Program-made: the position numbers and the translations under genes | In this document: positions 7,266 to 16,415 of the stretch, one piece after another | How positions within the stretch are numbered: the stretch's first letter is position 1 | Layout of the letters: every line of letters begins with the position of its first letter | Assembly (NCBI GenBank): GCA_019694255.1 | Contig: JAIBCI010000008.1 | Location: 1 to 38,842 of the forward strand | Source: Saprospiraceae bacterium | Lineage (GTDB): Bacteria > Bacteroidota > Bacteroidia > Chitinophagales > Saprospiraceae | Length of the DNA stretch: 38,842 nt | Direction of reading: 5' to 3' | Notes under the pieces: model-generated | Told to the model about the DNA's origin: nothing | What the model saw: the letters and a program-made list of their open reading frames with translations, nothing else | Database searches by the model: none

Positions 7266-9899
7266 TCAATTCTTGCGAAAACCCAAACGCGGCCTATCAA
7301 AGGCCTTGCGCCGGTCGTTCTCAGGCAACAGGTCCTTGAGGTCTTCGGCCATAATTAAGCGGGTGTCAAAGCCTTCCAGTTCTGTTGGACTCATACGGGA
7401 AAGTCTGATATTCTGATTGTGGATGACTTCCTGCACAATGGTACGCACCGTCCGCGCATTACCAAAAAACTTATCCTTGGATTGGTGCAGGTAATCAAGG
7501 TAATTAAGCAGCTGCGCCTTGGCGATATCGTGCATTTGCAGATTCTGATCGGCAAACATCTTCATCGCGATATCCATCAGTTCGTGCGGCAGATAATCTT
7601 CAAATTTGAGGATACGGTCAAAGCGGCTGCTGAGGCCAGGATTGGATTTGAGAAAGGTCTCCATCTGATCCGTATAACCGGCCACGAAGACAAAGAACTG
7701 CCCGCGCTGATCTTCCATCCTTTTGAGCAGTGTCTGTATCACTTCAGCGCCGTAATCCCCCTGCCCGCTCATCGCCTGCGTCAGCGAATAAGCTTCATCA
7801 ATAAACAAAACCCCTCCAATTGCCTGCTCTACCTTTTCTGCCGTCTTGATCGCGGATTGTCCAAGATATCCCGCCACCAGTCCCTGACGATCAGTCTCAA
7901 CCATGTGTCCTCGTTCCAGAATACCCAGTGCTTTAAAAATACGAGCGAGAATGCGTGCGACAGTGCTTTTCCCGGTACCCGGATTACCAAGAAAGACCGT
8001 GTGCAGGTAAAACTGGTTGAGCACTTCGCGGCCCGCTCGCTGAGCATATTGCACGATCTGTACAAGTTCGTGAATTTCCTTTTTGACCTGCGGAATACCT
8101 ATCAGCGCATCCAATTCTGCCAGTGACTCTTCCAGAAGACGCTGATCAAGTGGAATCTTGGGCCTTGCCTGCAATGGTTCGATCTCCACACGGTGCACAT
8201 CATCCAGTGTGACGAGCGATAATTCTTCGTTGGATATTTCCTGAAGCTGACCCTGTGTAATAATCCTGATTCCAAGATTGATCTTGACTTTGTCAATCAG
8301 ATCAAATACAAAACGCGCGTTGCCGAAGGTATTGTCACGGTTGCGAAATGCATTGAGAATGATATGCTGCAATTCCTCTTTGGCATCAACGGTCAATTGA
8401 ATGCCTTTTTCATGGCACGCATATTCTGCGATCTCATAAAGTTCCTGTGGAAGATAATCGGGAAAATTATAGTAGAGTTTGATTCTGCTCTTTAGTCCGG
8501 GATTCGAATCCAGGAAATACTTCATTTCCTTGGGATATCCCGCCATAATTACGGCCATGTCGCCCTGTCCGTTGGACATTTCCTTAACCAGGATCTCGAT
8601 TACCTCTCTTCCAAAATCCTTGCTATCATCATTGGTCCGGGCAAGCGCGTATGCTTCATCGATAAAGAGTACACCGCCCCGTGCTTTTTCAATGACCTCT
8701 TTGACTTTGGGCGCAGTCTGGCCAATATATTCACCGACGATCTCCGCCCGGTCTACTTCGTAAACATGTCCCTTGGTGAGCACCCCCATTTTCTTGTACA
8801 GCTGTCCCATCATTTTGGCGACTGTAGTCTTACCTGTTCCCGGATTGCCAAGAAAAACGGAATGCAAAACGATCTGATCTTTCTCTTCAATCCCGCGGTC
8901 CTTACGCAAGTGTAGAAATTGTATGTATTGTGCGTGCTCACGCACCTTGCGTTTCACCTCCTTCAGACCAATAAGATGATCCAGGTCCTGCATCAACTCA
9001 TCGAAAGTCCGGGTCTCTGTCTCTTCACCGGCAAGAATCACAGGATCACTTAAGTGTGGCAAGGTAATTTGTCCGATTCCTTCTTCAAATTCGTCCTCGA
9101 CGTAGAAGGACATCATGCCCAGCAGTTCATCCATAAAAACCACTTCACAGGTATACAAGCCATCCCACCAGGAGCCTTTGACATTAGAGCCCCATCCTGC
9201 AATGATTGTAACCTTGTCATCTTCCCTTCGGACCGGAACAAGCCTTACCAGCTGACCTTTTAATTCGCGGGCCTCGTTGTGAAATTTGATAAATAACTCG
9301 CATTGCCAGTTGGATTGCAAGCATTTGTTGCGCAACACGACTTCTGCAAAGATGTAACGCGTCTCTTCTCCTTCGAATGAAGTATAGTATGTTCTCTCTG
9401 TTTGTTCGACCTCATCAAAAGGGCCTTCAAAGAGTTTGAGACTTACCAGTTCGACATAAGGATTGGTGCCATCATCCTCATGCTGTCCTGCCTCTTCAAC
9501 GTAGAAGTATTTTGTGGCAATTTTCTCACCATCAACCCATGCTTCCCAATAGTACGTTCCTTTTTTCCAGAAAGAGCCTTCTTTTTTATTGCCCCAGCCT
9601 TCGCGGATAAAAACCAGCTGATCGTACTTCGAAATACGGCGTCTGAAACTGAGATTACAAACTTCCTTCCGGGATTTGATGAGACTAAAGCAGCGCAGCT
9701 CGATGTCTGCTTCCCAGAAATCTTTGTCGAACCACTTGTTGTAAAAAGAAAGTTCCGCATAGATATAGGTCGTTTCGTACCGGTCGAAAACCTGCCGATA
9801 TTTTTTCTTGTTGTCTGCGAGCCACTCCGTGCTGGCGTACACCTTCAGTTCCTTGAACTTGTATTTTTTGTTTTCGGATAAAAGATTATTCTCGTCCAT
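7266..9899 (-). CDS. tandem AAA+ ATPase, CbxX/CfxQ-SpoVK type, with duplicated N-terminal domain
   Basis: 877 residues with no signal peptide. Two complete AAA+ modules: the first with Walker A GNPGTGKT (351-358) and Walker B FIDEA (412-416), the second with GNPGTGKS (638-645) and FIDEA (699-703). Each has the sequence SNPGL(K/S)SR in the arginine-finger region and FGNAR in sensor 2. This is the CbxX/CfxQ family, whose members remodel Rubisco or act in sporulation and secretion. In front lie two related domains (about 13-136 and 149-270), each with YIxAE, GWG, a W-rich GSFW or GSWW and FYVE(E/D). This looks like an internal duplication of a beta domain I cannot name. The gene follows the START-like gene by 52 nt and may form an operon with it. 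Substrate unknown. Confidence 0.9.
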   Translation of the reverse strand: MDENNLLSENKKYKFKELKVYASTEWLADNKKKYRQVFDRYETTYIYAELSFYNKWFDKDFWEADIELRCFSLIKSRKEVCNLSFRRRISKYDQLVFIREGWGNKKEGSFWKKGTYYWEAWVDGEKIATKYFYVEEAGQHEDDGTNPYVELVSLKLFEGPFDEVEQTERTYYTSFEGEETRYIFAEVVLRNKCLQSNWQCELFIKFHNEARELKGQLVRLVPVRREDDKVTIIAGWGSNVKGSWWDGLYTCEVVFMDELLGMMSFYVEDEFEEGIGQITLPHLSDPVILAGEETETRTFDELMQDLDHLIGLKEVKRKVREHAQYIQFLHLRKDRGIEEKDQIVLHSVFLGNPGTGKTTVAKMMGQLYKKMGVLTKGHVYEVDRAEIVGEYIGQTAPKVKEVIEKARGGVLFIDEAYALARTNDDSKDFGREVIEILVKEMSNGQGDMAVIMAGYPKEMKYFLDSNPGLKSRIKLYYNFPDYLPQELYEIAEYACHEKGIQLTVDAKEELQHIILNAFRNRDNTFGNARFVFDLIDKVKINLGIRIITQGQLQEISNEELSLVTLDDVHRVEIEPLQARPKIPLDQRLLEESLAELDALIGIPQVKKEIHELVQIVQYAQRAGREVLNQFYLHTVFLGNPGTGKSTVARILARIFKALGILERGHMVETDRQGLVAGYLGQSAIKTAEKVEQAIGGVLFIDEAYSLTQAMSGQGDYGAEVIQTLLKRMEDQRGQFFVFVAGYTDQMETFLKSNPGLSSRFDRILKFEDYLPHELMDIAMKMFADQNLQMHDIAKAQLLNYLDYLHQSKDKFFGNARTVRTIVQEVIHNQNIRLSRMSPTELEGFDTRLIMAEDLKDLLPENDRRKAFDRPRLGFRKN

Positions 9900-9951
9900 T
9901 CCACAGGTTGAAGATGTAGTGTGTGCAGTCCGGCGGAATAATATGAGGTCA

Positions 9952-10326
9952 TCAGCCGCCGCAGGCTGCCTTTAATTTTTTTATGTAAACTTCCCAAAGG
10001 TCCTTTTGTTCACCCACCTCATCGTCATCACAGAAGTCTGTGATTTCCAGAATGGTTTCGTTGGTGATATCCGTCTTGTAGATGCGGAATTGCAGGAATT
10101 CACCGTCACGGCCCTCCCACTCGTATTTGACCAGCTCATCCTCTATGTCCATCACCATTTCACCCACCTCATCGGAGCCTTCCCAGGAAAAGGTATAAAC
10201 ATCTCCTACATTATCAACGCGGTCGCAGAACCAGCGGACAATGGCGGTAGGCTGTGTAATGAAAAGGTATATAATAGACGGCGAAGCCCTGAACATAAAT
10301 TCTGACTGAAACTGTACTCTCGCCAT
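9952..10326 (-). CDS. START-like domain protein
   Basis: The frame opens at 10362, but the start at 10326 (MARVQFQSEFMF) matches the usual beginning of this Bacteroidota family; it leaves 124 residues. The pattern FMFRASPSIIYLFITQP followed by WFCDRV and a run of beta strands (YTFSWEGSDEVGEM, YEWEGRDGEF) fits the START/Bet v1-like fold with a hydrophobic cavity closed by a C-terminal helix (LWEVYIKKLKAA). Ligand and role are unknown. It is unusually acidic. It lies upstream of the AAA+ gene on the same strand and is divergent from rpoD, with about 210 nt between the starts holding both promoters. Confidence 0.85.
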   Translation of the reverse strand: MARVQFQSEFMFRASPSIIYLFITQPTAIVRWFCDRVDNVGDVYTFSWEGSDEVGEMVMDIEDELVKYEWEGRDGEFLQFRIYKTDITNETILEITDFCDDDEVGEQKDLWEVYIKKLKAACGG

Positions 10327-10538
10327 GATGTTTGCTATTGCGCGGTATCTTAACCGGGGCAATATTAGGTGCTTTGCTGAATTTTTTAGCTTTTTATGAA
10401 CTTTTTTTGTGGACCCGGCATTATTGTTGTTTGTGAAAGATAGGTCGAAGCAGCCTTTCTTTGAATCAGAAAATAAACCAGATCCGTTATTTTTACCTTT
10501 TTAGCCTTTAAATCAGCAACTTATAACTATTCATTACC

Positions 10539-11408
10539 ATGCGTCAGTTAAAGATCACGAAGTCGATTACGAACAGGGAGAGCCAGTCACTCGAAAAATA
10601 CCTTCAGGAGATTGGCAAAGTAGATCTGCTGACTCCCGAAGAAGAGGTTGAACTCGCCAAGCAAATCAAGCAGGGAAACCAAATCGCCCTCGAAAAACTG
10701 ACCAAGGCAAACCTTCGCTTTGTGGTCTCCGTAGCAAAGCAGTATCAAAACCAGGGCCTGAGCCTTTCAGACCTCATCAACGAAGGCAATCTGGGGCTGA
10801 TTAAAGCGGCCCAGCGCTTTGATGAAACCCGCGGATTTAAGTTTATTTCATATGCCGTTTGGTGGATTCGCCAATCCATCCTGCAGGCACTCGCCGAGCA
10901 GTCGAGGATAGTCAGACTTCCTCTCAACAAAGTGGGCTCCCTTAACAAAATAAACCGCGCGTTTAGCGAACTCGAACAGGAATTCGAGCGCGAACCGTCA
11001 CCGGAAGAATTGGCAAACCTCCTCGAAATTCCCACAGAAGAAGTCGAGACGACCCTTGGTGTGGCGGCCCGCCATGTCTCCATGGATGCTCCTTTTGTCG
11101 ACGGCGAAGACAACAGTCTTCTGGACGTATTGGAAAACAACACAACACCGGCCACGGACTCCTCTCTTGAATTCAAGGAATCGCTGAGAAGGGAGATTGA
11201 AAGGGCATTGGGTACCTTGACAGACCGTCAGGCGGATGTCATCAAATTGTACTTTGGGCTGGGCATTGAACACCCGGAGTCGCTGGAAGATATTGGTGAT
11301 AAATTTGGCCTCACCCGCGAGCGCGTGCGGCAGATTAAGGACAAGGCGATCAATAAACTGCGTTCGACCACACGGAGCAAACTGCTGAAGCAATACCTCG
11401 GAATATAA
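10539..11408 (+). CDS. rpoD: primary RNA polymerase sigma factor (sigma-70/SigA)
   Basis: 289 residues, the length typical of the Bacteroidota housekeeping sigma factor, which lacks the long acidic region 1.1. It begins almost directly with region 1.2 ([16 protein letters not shown]). Region 2 is intact: [27 protein letters not shown], and the promoter-melting [15 protein letters not shown]. Region 3 ([23 protein letters not shown]) and region 4 with the helix-turn-helix ([18 protein letters not shown]) follow. In this phylum it recognises -7 TAnnTTTG and -33 TTTG rather than the classical boxes. A TTTCTTTG at 10456-10463 with TTTG at 10430 is a weak candidate promoter of the gene itself, with a spacing slightly too long. 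Confidence 0.96.
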   Translation: MRQLKITKSITNRESQSLEKYLQEIGKVDLLTPEEEVELAKQIKQGNQIALEKLTKANLRFVVSVAKQYQNQGLSLSDLINEGNLGLIKAAQRFDETRGFKFISYAVWWIRQSILQALAEQSRIVRLPLNKVGSLNKINRAFSELEQEFEREPSPEELANLLEIPTEEVETTLGVAARHVSMDAPFVDGEDNSLLDVLENNTTPATDSSLEFKESLRREIERALGTLTDRQADVIKLYFGLGIEHPESLEDIGDKFGLTRERVRQIKDKAINKLRSTTRSKLLKQYLGI

Positions 11409-11652
11409 GATTTTTATTTGAACTGAATACCATTTCAGATTTCAGTAATATTTAGACACAGGGGACTATTACTTTTAGAAGTGAATATTCTTCTTGTGCT
11501 GTTTACCAAAATTTATTTTTTGAATTTAAAGATCATTAGAATAATTTCGGAATTACAGTCTTCCCAAACTCTTCTTCCCAACCCGTAATTAATCCATTCT
11601 CCCACCACCGCAAGTGCGAAGAATTTACCAACTTTGCGGCAAAGATGACCAA

Positions 11653-13110
11653 ATGAATCAGGCAACAATACAAGCTACCGAAGCAAGTCTGGCGCAATGG
11701 CGCGAACAGGAAAAGAAAGCGCTGGAACTCAGTAAAATCGTAGGCGATCTCAGTTTCGACCGTTCCATTGACCTCATACTTTTTCGCAGGGATCTGCACG
11801 ACGTGCGTCCAAGTGAATTGCTACAATATCACAGTTTTGCCATCAACTATACTGACAAGCAAATTGATGTTGAACTGACGCTGCAGATCGCTGCTGAAAT
11901 TCAACAATTACAGGACCTCGGTCCTTCCCGGATCGACATTGGCAAACTGGCCACGGAATGGCTTGAAGCAGGTCAACCTGTCATGGGCACCTTCATTGCC
12001 GGCAGACTTGCGGAAGGCCGGAAGTCCGGTGAACATGAAAGTTCGCGCGACGTGGTGCTCTACGGTTTCGGACGGATCGGCAGATTGGTGGCTCGCCGAC
12101 TTGTAGCCACTACCGGTCGAGGTGAACAGCTGAGACTTAAGGCTATTGTTCTCCGCCCAGGGATGAAGGACCGAACCGAAGAACTGTACAAGCGCATGTC
12201 GCTTCTGGAGAGCGATAGCATACATGGTAATTTCCGCGGGACGATCCGCGTTATTCCCGAAGAATCCGTGGTTGAAATTAATGGCAACCGCGTACACATG
12301 ATTTTTGCTTCAGACCCTTCCGAAATTGACTATACCAGCTATGGCATTCAGAATGCCCTTCTTATCGACAATACCGGTATGTGGGACACAAAGGAGAAAC
12401 TGAGCGCCCATCTGCGTCCTGGCATTTCTCAGGTCATTCTGACAGCACCCGGTAAGGACATCCCAAATATCGTTGTTGGTGTCAACCAGGATATCGTCAA
12501 TACCGAAACTGATAAGATATTTTGCGCAGCCAGCTGCACCACCAATGCCATCGTGCCGATCATCCATGTGATGGACAAAACCTACGGCATAGAAAAAGGA
12601 CATATTGAGACGGTACATGCCTATACGAGCGATCAAAATCTGCTGGACAACTTCCATCGCAAACCAAGACGTGGACGTGGTGCACCGATTAACATGGTGA
12701 TTACCAGTACCGGTGCAGCCAGTGCAGTTGCCAAGGTTCTTCCGCAACTCAAAGGTAAGCTCACCGGCAACGCTGTGCGTGTACCCGTACCCAACGTCTC
12801 CCTGGCTATCCTCAACCTGAGTCTCGGTCGGATCACCAATACGGAGGAAATTCTTGAATCACTTCGCAAGGCTGCCTATTATGGCGAGCTGGCCGAACAA
12901 CTTCAATACTCCACTTCCAATGAATATGTCAGCAGTAACGCCATTGGTTCCACGGTAGCGAGCGTGCTTGATGCACCTTCCACCATATTGTCCAATGATG
13001 GCCGTACTGTGACCCTGTATGCCTGGTACGATAACGAATACGGTTATACCTGCCAGGTCGTCCGGCTCGCCAAATATGTCGCCAAAGTGAGAAGGTTTAC
13101 TTATTACTGA
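11653..13110 (+). CDS. gap: long-form glyceraldehyde-3-phosphate dehydrogenase
   Basis: 485 residues from the ATG at 11653; an in-frame upstream start at 11614 would add 13 residues with no family support. Residues 1-130 are a helical extension absent from ordinary 330-340 residue enzymes. The Rossmann motif YGFGRIGR is at 137-144, the catalytic Cys is C295 in AASCTTN, the partner His H322 is in VHAYTSDQ, and WYDNEYGY (458-465) is near the end. Long GAPDHs of this kind occur in Bacteroidota and some Gammaproteobacteria. The acidic residue that binds the NAD ribose in the classical enzyme is not obvious after the second strand (AIVLRPGMK), so cofactor preference is open. The S41 protease gene starts 4 nt after the stop, so they are probably co-transcribed. 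Confidence 0.92.
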   Translation: MNQATIQATEASLAQWREQEKKALELSKIVGDLSFDRSIDLILFRRDLHDVRPSELLQYHSFAINYTDKQIDVELTLQIAAEIQQLQDLGPSRIDIGKLATEWLEAGQPVMGTFIAGRLAEGRKSGEHESSRDVVLYGFGRIGRLVARRLVATTGRGEQLRLKAIVLRPGMKDRTEELYKRMSLLESDSIHGNFRGTIRVIPEESVVEINGNRVHMIFASDPSEIDYTSYGIQNALLIDNTGMWDTKEKLSAHLRPGISQVILTAPGKDIPNIVVGVNQDIVNTETDKIFCAASCTTNAIVPIIHVMDKTYGIEKGHIETVHAYTSDQNLLDNFHRKPRRGRGAPINMVITSTGAASAVAKVLPQLKGKLTGNAVRVPVPNVSLAILNLSLGRITNTEEILESLRKAAYYGELAEQLQYSTSNEYVSSNAIGSTVASVLDAPSTILSNDGRTVTLYAWYDNEYGYTCQVVRLAKYVAKVRRFTYY

Positions 13111-13114
13111 TCAA

Positions 13115-14656
13115 GTGGATGCTGCCACAGATAAATTAAGAAAATGGTTACCCTTTCTGTTGGGTACCTGTACTGCTTTGGGAATGTATGCCGGATACAA
13201 GATGCAGGGACCAAAACAGTGGCCGCAGCCTTCACCCCAACTTCAAACCGCACTACCCTATCCAACACGACAGAAACTTGAAGACGTACTTTCTTACCTT
13301 CAGTCGAAATATGTCGACAGTCTTAACCATCATGAGGTCACTGATTTTCTGATCGAGCAATTGTTATTTGCACTGGACCCTTATTCTGAATACCTGTCAC
13401 CCCATGAGCTGGTTAATCTCGAAGACAACTTTGACGGTCTTTACCAGGGTGCAGGCCTAAGCTTCAGAATAATTGGCCAACAAGTTTATATCGGCGAAAT
13501 GGTGCCCGGCAGTCCTGCACAAATTGCAGGTCTGAGATCCGGTGAAATCGTCCTAAAGATCAATGACCACAATCTCGAGGAGCAGCTCTTCAATATTGAT
13601 TCAATCATTGCATTTGCCAAAGAGGATCCTGACAAAATACATTTGAGCGTGCGAGCTTCGGGCGAGCGCTTGGCGCGAAGCCTTACCATTGAGAAGACTG
13701 ATTTACCTAACCGAAGCACAGGACCGGTCTTTTCAATGGATGACAAGACATTTTATATCCGCATCAATAGTTTTACTGAGACAACCTACCGCGAGTTCAT
13801 GAAAGCTGTTGAAGAATATGTCTATCACCGCAATCACGAAAATCTGATCCTCGATCTTCGCTTCAATTCAGGAGGAATCCTTGGATCTGCTGCAGATATT
13901 CTCAATCAACTTACTGAAAATCCCGATGTTGTCATGTTCTACACGCGTGATCGCAACGATCAGAAGCGCGAATACAAATCAACGGGAAGGCCTTTTTTCA
14001 AATTTGGAAAAATTGCTGTGCTGATTAATGATGAGACAGCCTCTGCATCAGAGGTTTTGGCTGGTTCATTGCAAGATATGCATCGCGCTACAATCATCGG
14101 CACACCGTCATTCGGAAAAGCAACGGTGCTTGAGATTTTTCCACTGGCAGACGGGAGCTCACTGGAACTTGCGAACGCGCGCATCTATCTTCCTTCCGGA
14201 CGGTGCATTCAAAAACCATACAACGTGAGACCCGACTCCAATATGCACTGGCTGAGTCCATACCAGGCCGATACTGCAGTGGTGGTCAGCGGCAGCAATT
14301 GTTATCCTTCAGGCCGCGGTGTCATCCCAGATATTCTGTTGGAAGCTCAACCTGTGCCTTCTGATGAAGACAAAAAGATTACAGAACTTTCCAGAGATTT
14401 TACTCTGCTGAATTATGATGCACTCTCAGATTTGCTTCAGAAGAAAAACGCGTCTTCCCTAATCAGCACCTTCGTGCTTCGGCAATGGATTAATCGCGAT
14501 AAGGATCCTTTCTTACTTCGTCATAAGGATGAATGTATCCGCGAAGTACAAGAAGCGCTTTTACGCTATACAAGTGGTGAAGACGCGGAAGAGGTATCAT
14601 TGTTACGAAACGATGATTGGGTGGAAACGGCCATGCAGATCATTAACAAGAATTAG
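13115..14656 (+). CDS. S41 family C-terminal processing protease with PDZ domain
   Basis: 513 residues starting at a GTG 4 nt after the gap stop; no in-frame ATG lies close by. Residues about 11-28 form a single hydrophobic anchor (WLPFLLGTCTALGMYAGY), so the protease faces the periplasm. A PDZ domain covers about 105-195 (GAGLSFRI, VPGSPAQIAGLRSGE). The S41 core has LILDLRFNSGG (244-254), the serine motif NDETASASEVLAG (S310/S312 region) and the catalytic Lys K335 in TPSFGK. These Ser/Lys proteases cut the C-terminal ends of envelope proteins or remove damaged ones. The C-terminal 110 residues are helical and typical of the Bacteroidota version. Substrates are unknown. Confidence 0.93.
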   Translation: MDAATDKLRKWLPFLLGTCTALGMYAGYKMQGPKQWPQPSPQLQTALPYPTRQKLEDVLSYLQSKYVDSLNHHEVTDFLIEQLLFALDPYSEYLSPHELVNLEDNFDGLYQGAGLSFRIIGQQVYIGEMVPGSPAQIAGLRSGEIVLKINDHNLEEQLFNIDSIIAFAKEDPDKIHLSVRASGERLARSLTIEKTDLPNRSTGPVFSMDDKTFYIRINSFTETTYREFMKAVEEYVYHRNHENLILDLRFNSGGILGSAADILNQLTENPDVVMFYTRDRNDQKREYKSTGRPFFKFGKIAVLINDETASASEVLAGSLQDMHRATIIGTPSFGKATVLEIFPLADGSSLELANARIYLPSGRCIQKPYNVRPDSNMHWLSPYQADTAVVVSGSNCYPSGRGVIPDILLEAQPVPSDEDKKITELSRDFTLLNYDALSDLLQKKNASSLISTFVLRQWINRDKDPFLLRHKDECIREVQEALLRYTSGEDAEEVSLLRNDDWVETAMQIINKN

Positions 14657-14830
14657 ATTCTCAGGAGCTAAAAATTCATAAATTAGTTTTACCTCTGCAA
14701 TATTATTCTTAATGAAAGATCCAATGATCACCACAATTTAGTGGTTAAAATCCCTTTCTAATTTTATTCGAAGACCTCTTTAAGCCATTCAAAAAAAAAT
14801 ATACCCTGAACCAATGATAACATACAATAG

Positions 14831-14882
14831 TAAGTTAAATAAATAAACGATAATTTTTTTTAATCATTAATTTATTTACTTA
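14831..14882 (+). promoter_or_regulatory. AT-rich imperfect inverted repeat before the 14885 gene
   Basis: The arms TAAGT(T)AAATAAAT (14831-14844) and ATTTATTTACTTA (14870-14882) are complementary apart from one extra T in the left arm, and the spacer contains a run of eight Ts. The right arm ends 2 nt before the ATG. It could be a leader hairpin that controls ribosome access, an operator, or simply AT-rich promoter sequence. Such leaders are common in this phylum, so chance symmetry is possible. Confidence 0.3.
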
Positions 14883-14884
14883 TT

Positions 14885-15277
14885 ATGGCTAGCATTTCTA
14901 ACGCTCAATTGGTTATTACGCGTGACAGACCCAAAAAACTCTCTAAGGTCAAAGTAACTTGCAATGTTCATTTTTCACAATTAGAACTTTGCATGATGAA
15001 GGCCTGTCCGGATGGACGACTATTCAGACTTCGTTGTTCACTTTGGGGTGAAGACATTCTCTTCGACGACAATCTTTTCACGATGGCCAATGTTAACTTT
15101 TATCCTGATGCTACCCCAAGTGCACTTGAAAGTGCAATTTTCGAGGTGACGCTTGGAGATGGCGTATTAAATGAAGACTTTGGAAGAGATGAAATTTATG
15201 GAAAATTAGTTCTTACCAATATTTCATCCAACACCAGTGTAGTTAAGAAGACAAACACAGTTTCTGGTTGGTTCTAG
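14885..15277 (+). CDS. small soluble protein of unknown function
   Basis: 130 residues with no signal peptide, membrane segment or recognised motif. The alternating polar and hydrophobic pattern (AQLVITRD, KVKVTCNVHFSQLEL, GKLVLTNISS) suggests an all-beta fold. A central acidic part (GEDILFDDNLF) and a C-terminal NEDFGRDEIYGK stand out. It has its own leader with an inverted repeat and its own strong terminator, so it appears to be a single-gene unit. Codon use looks normal for the window. Its size and beta character would fit a small structural or tube-like protein, but nothing in the sequence proves that. Confidence 0.75.
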   Translation: MASISNAQLVITRDRPKKLSKVKVTCNVHFSQLELCMMKACPDGRLFRLRCSLWGEDILFDDNLFTMANVNFYPDATPSALESAIFEVTLGDGVLNEDFGRDEIYGKLVLTNISSNTSVVKKTNTVSGWF

Positions 15278-15289
15278 TTACAACTTCTT

Positions 15290-15325
15290 GAAAAATGGAG
15301 GCAGCCAAAGGCTCCTCCATTTTTC
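15290..15325. terminator. strong bidirectional hairpin terminator
   Basis: GAAAAATGGAGG (15290-15301) pairs perfectly with CCTCCATTTTTC (15314-15325), and the inner AGCC/GGCT can extend the stem around an AAA loop. The A run on one side and the T run on the other let it work in both directions. It lies 12 nt after the stop of the gene at 14885-15277 and about 100 nt from the stop of the convergent barrel gene. Confidence 0.88.
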
Positions 15326-15426
15326 AATCATTAATTAATGCCGGTTCATTCTTTTAGAAGTAAATTTCTGCATTGCACTAATCTCTCGAGCATTAAATCT
15401 AAGAATAGAATTTGCAATGGGGAATT

Positions 15427-16311
15427 TTACGAGGCACGATTGAATTTTGATTTCTTAATTGATGGATAGAAGTACCGGGAAATTCCGAAGGAAAACAAAG
15501 GGTAATATCTGACATAGGAACCACCAGCCCATTTCCATCCAACCGAAAAATCGAATCTCAGATTTGAGTTGATGATATGCTGAATTCCCGGGTGAACTTC
15601 AAGGTAAGCGGAAGGCGCTAAAAAAATAGATTGGGAAGAAATAGGCTGATCATTGAGCAACACTTTGGCTCGCCCATAACTTTTAAAAATAAGTTCTAAG
15701 TACAAATTCCAGTTTGCCTGTTTGAAATTTCTATAAACTCGCGGATAAAGAAGGTATCCAAAAGACAGAGAAGATTGAATAGCAGGGGCAGATCTGACAG
15801 ATATGATCGCAGGGTCAATGAACCTATGCAAGGCCGGATTATCTTTGGAAAAAGAAAATGGATAAATACCGCCAAGTGTCCATGAAGAAGCGAAGTGCTT
15901 GTTTAGAAAGGTCAGAATCACACCGGCTCCAACCCCTCTGTTGTCATCTGTTAAAGATGGTTCTGCTTCATCATGAGGAACATTGATATAGCTTGCCTCA
16001 CCAAACAAGGCCATCCGAAAGTGCCTGTTTCTGTTGTCCATTGAATAAATACGATACTTGGAATAAAAGTAAATTCCATTCAAAAGATAAGGGTATTTGA
16101 CCCCGCGTTTAATTTTTTTTACTGAAAAAATAGAGCCGGAACTATTTTGCAAATGATCAATGAAATCGATCGGCCAGCTCGTTCCATGATGATTGGAAAA
16201 TGACATTATGCACGCCACGGACCAATGAGATGTGAGACCATAAAGTAACTTGGCGGTAAAGAGATTCCTGTATTGGTCTACTTCACGATACTGTTGATCA
16301 GAGAAAGACAA
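15427..16311 (-). CDS. predicted outer-membrane beta-barrel protein, start unclear
   Basis: The frame from a TTG at 16311 gives 294 residues; the same frame is open to 16365, where a TAG closes it. Alternating aromatic strands (FTAKLLYGLTSHWSVACIMSF, FRMALFGEASYINV, WNLYLELIFKSYGRAK, LRFDFSVGWKWAGGSYV) suggest a barrel of about twelve strands in the outer membrane. A barrel should carry a signal peptide, but none can be found: the first codons (HAEPASSLTKGVIGLSF, counting the upstream part) look like the mature start, and no ATG or GTG precedes them in frame. The gene may be truncated or frameshifted at its 5' end. It follows the HMA-like gene by 104 nt and may belong to the same unit. Confidence 0.65.
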   Translation of the reverse strand: MSFSDQQYREVDQYRNLFTAKLLYGLTSHWSVACIMSFSNHHGTSWPIDFIDHLQNSSGSIFSVKKIKRGVKYPYLLNGIYFYSKYRIYSMDNRNRHFRMALFGEASYINVPHDEAEPSLTDDNRGVGAGVILTFLNKHFASSWTLGGIYPFSFSKDNPALHRFIDPAIISVRSAPAIQSSLSFGYLLYPRVYRNFKQANWNLYLELIFKSYGRAKVLLNDQPISSQSIFLAPSAYLEVHPGIQHIINSNLRFDFSVGWKWAGGSYVRYYPLFSFGISRYFYPSIKKSKFNRAS

Positions 16312-16415
16312 TCCTATTACTCCTTTGGTTAAAGAACTCGCTGGCTCGGCATGAATAAAAAGTTCCTACCCTTTTACGTGAAAAATTATTGTAAAGAAAA
16401 TCGGAAAAAATAAAT

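Noticed and set aside
7419-8126. 235-codon plus-strand frame antisense to the AAA+ gene
   Set aside because: It mirrors the codon bias of the AAA+ gene on the other strand and shows no domain; a shadow.
8491-8515. A GATTCGAATCC stretch resembling a tRNA T-arm
   Set aside because: It lies inside the AAA+ coding sequence (the SNPGL region) and no acceptor or anticodon arms fit around it.
10430-10463. TTTG and TTTCTTTG as an rpoD promoter
   Set aside because: The -7 box has one mismatch and the spacing is longer than the Bacteroidota consensus; kept only as a remark in the rpoD entry.
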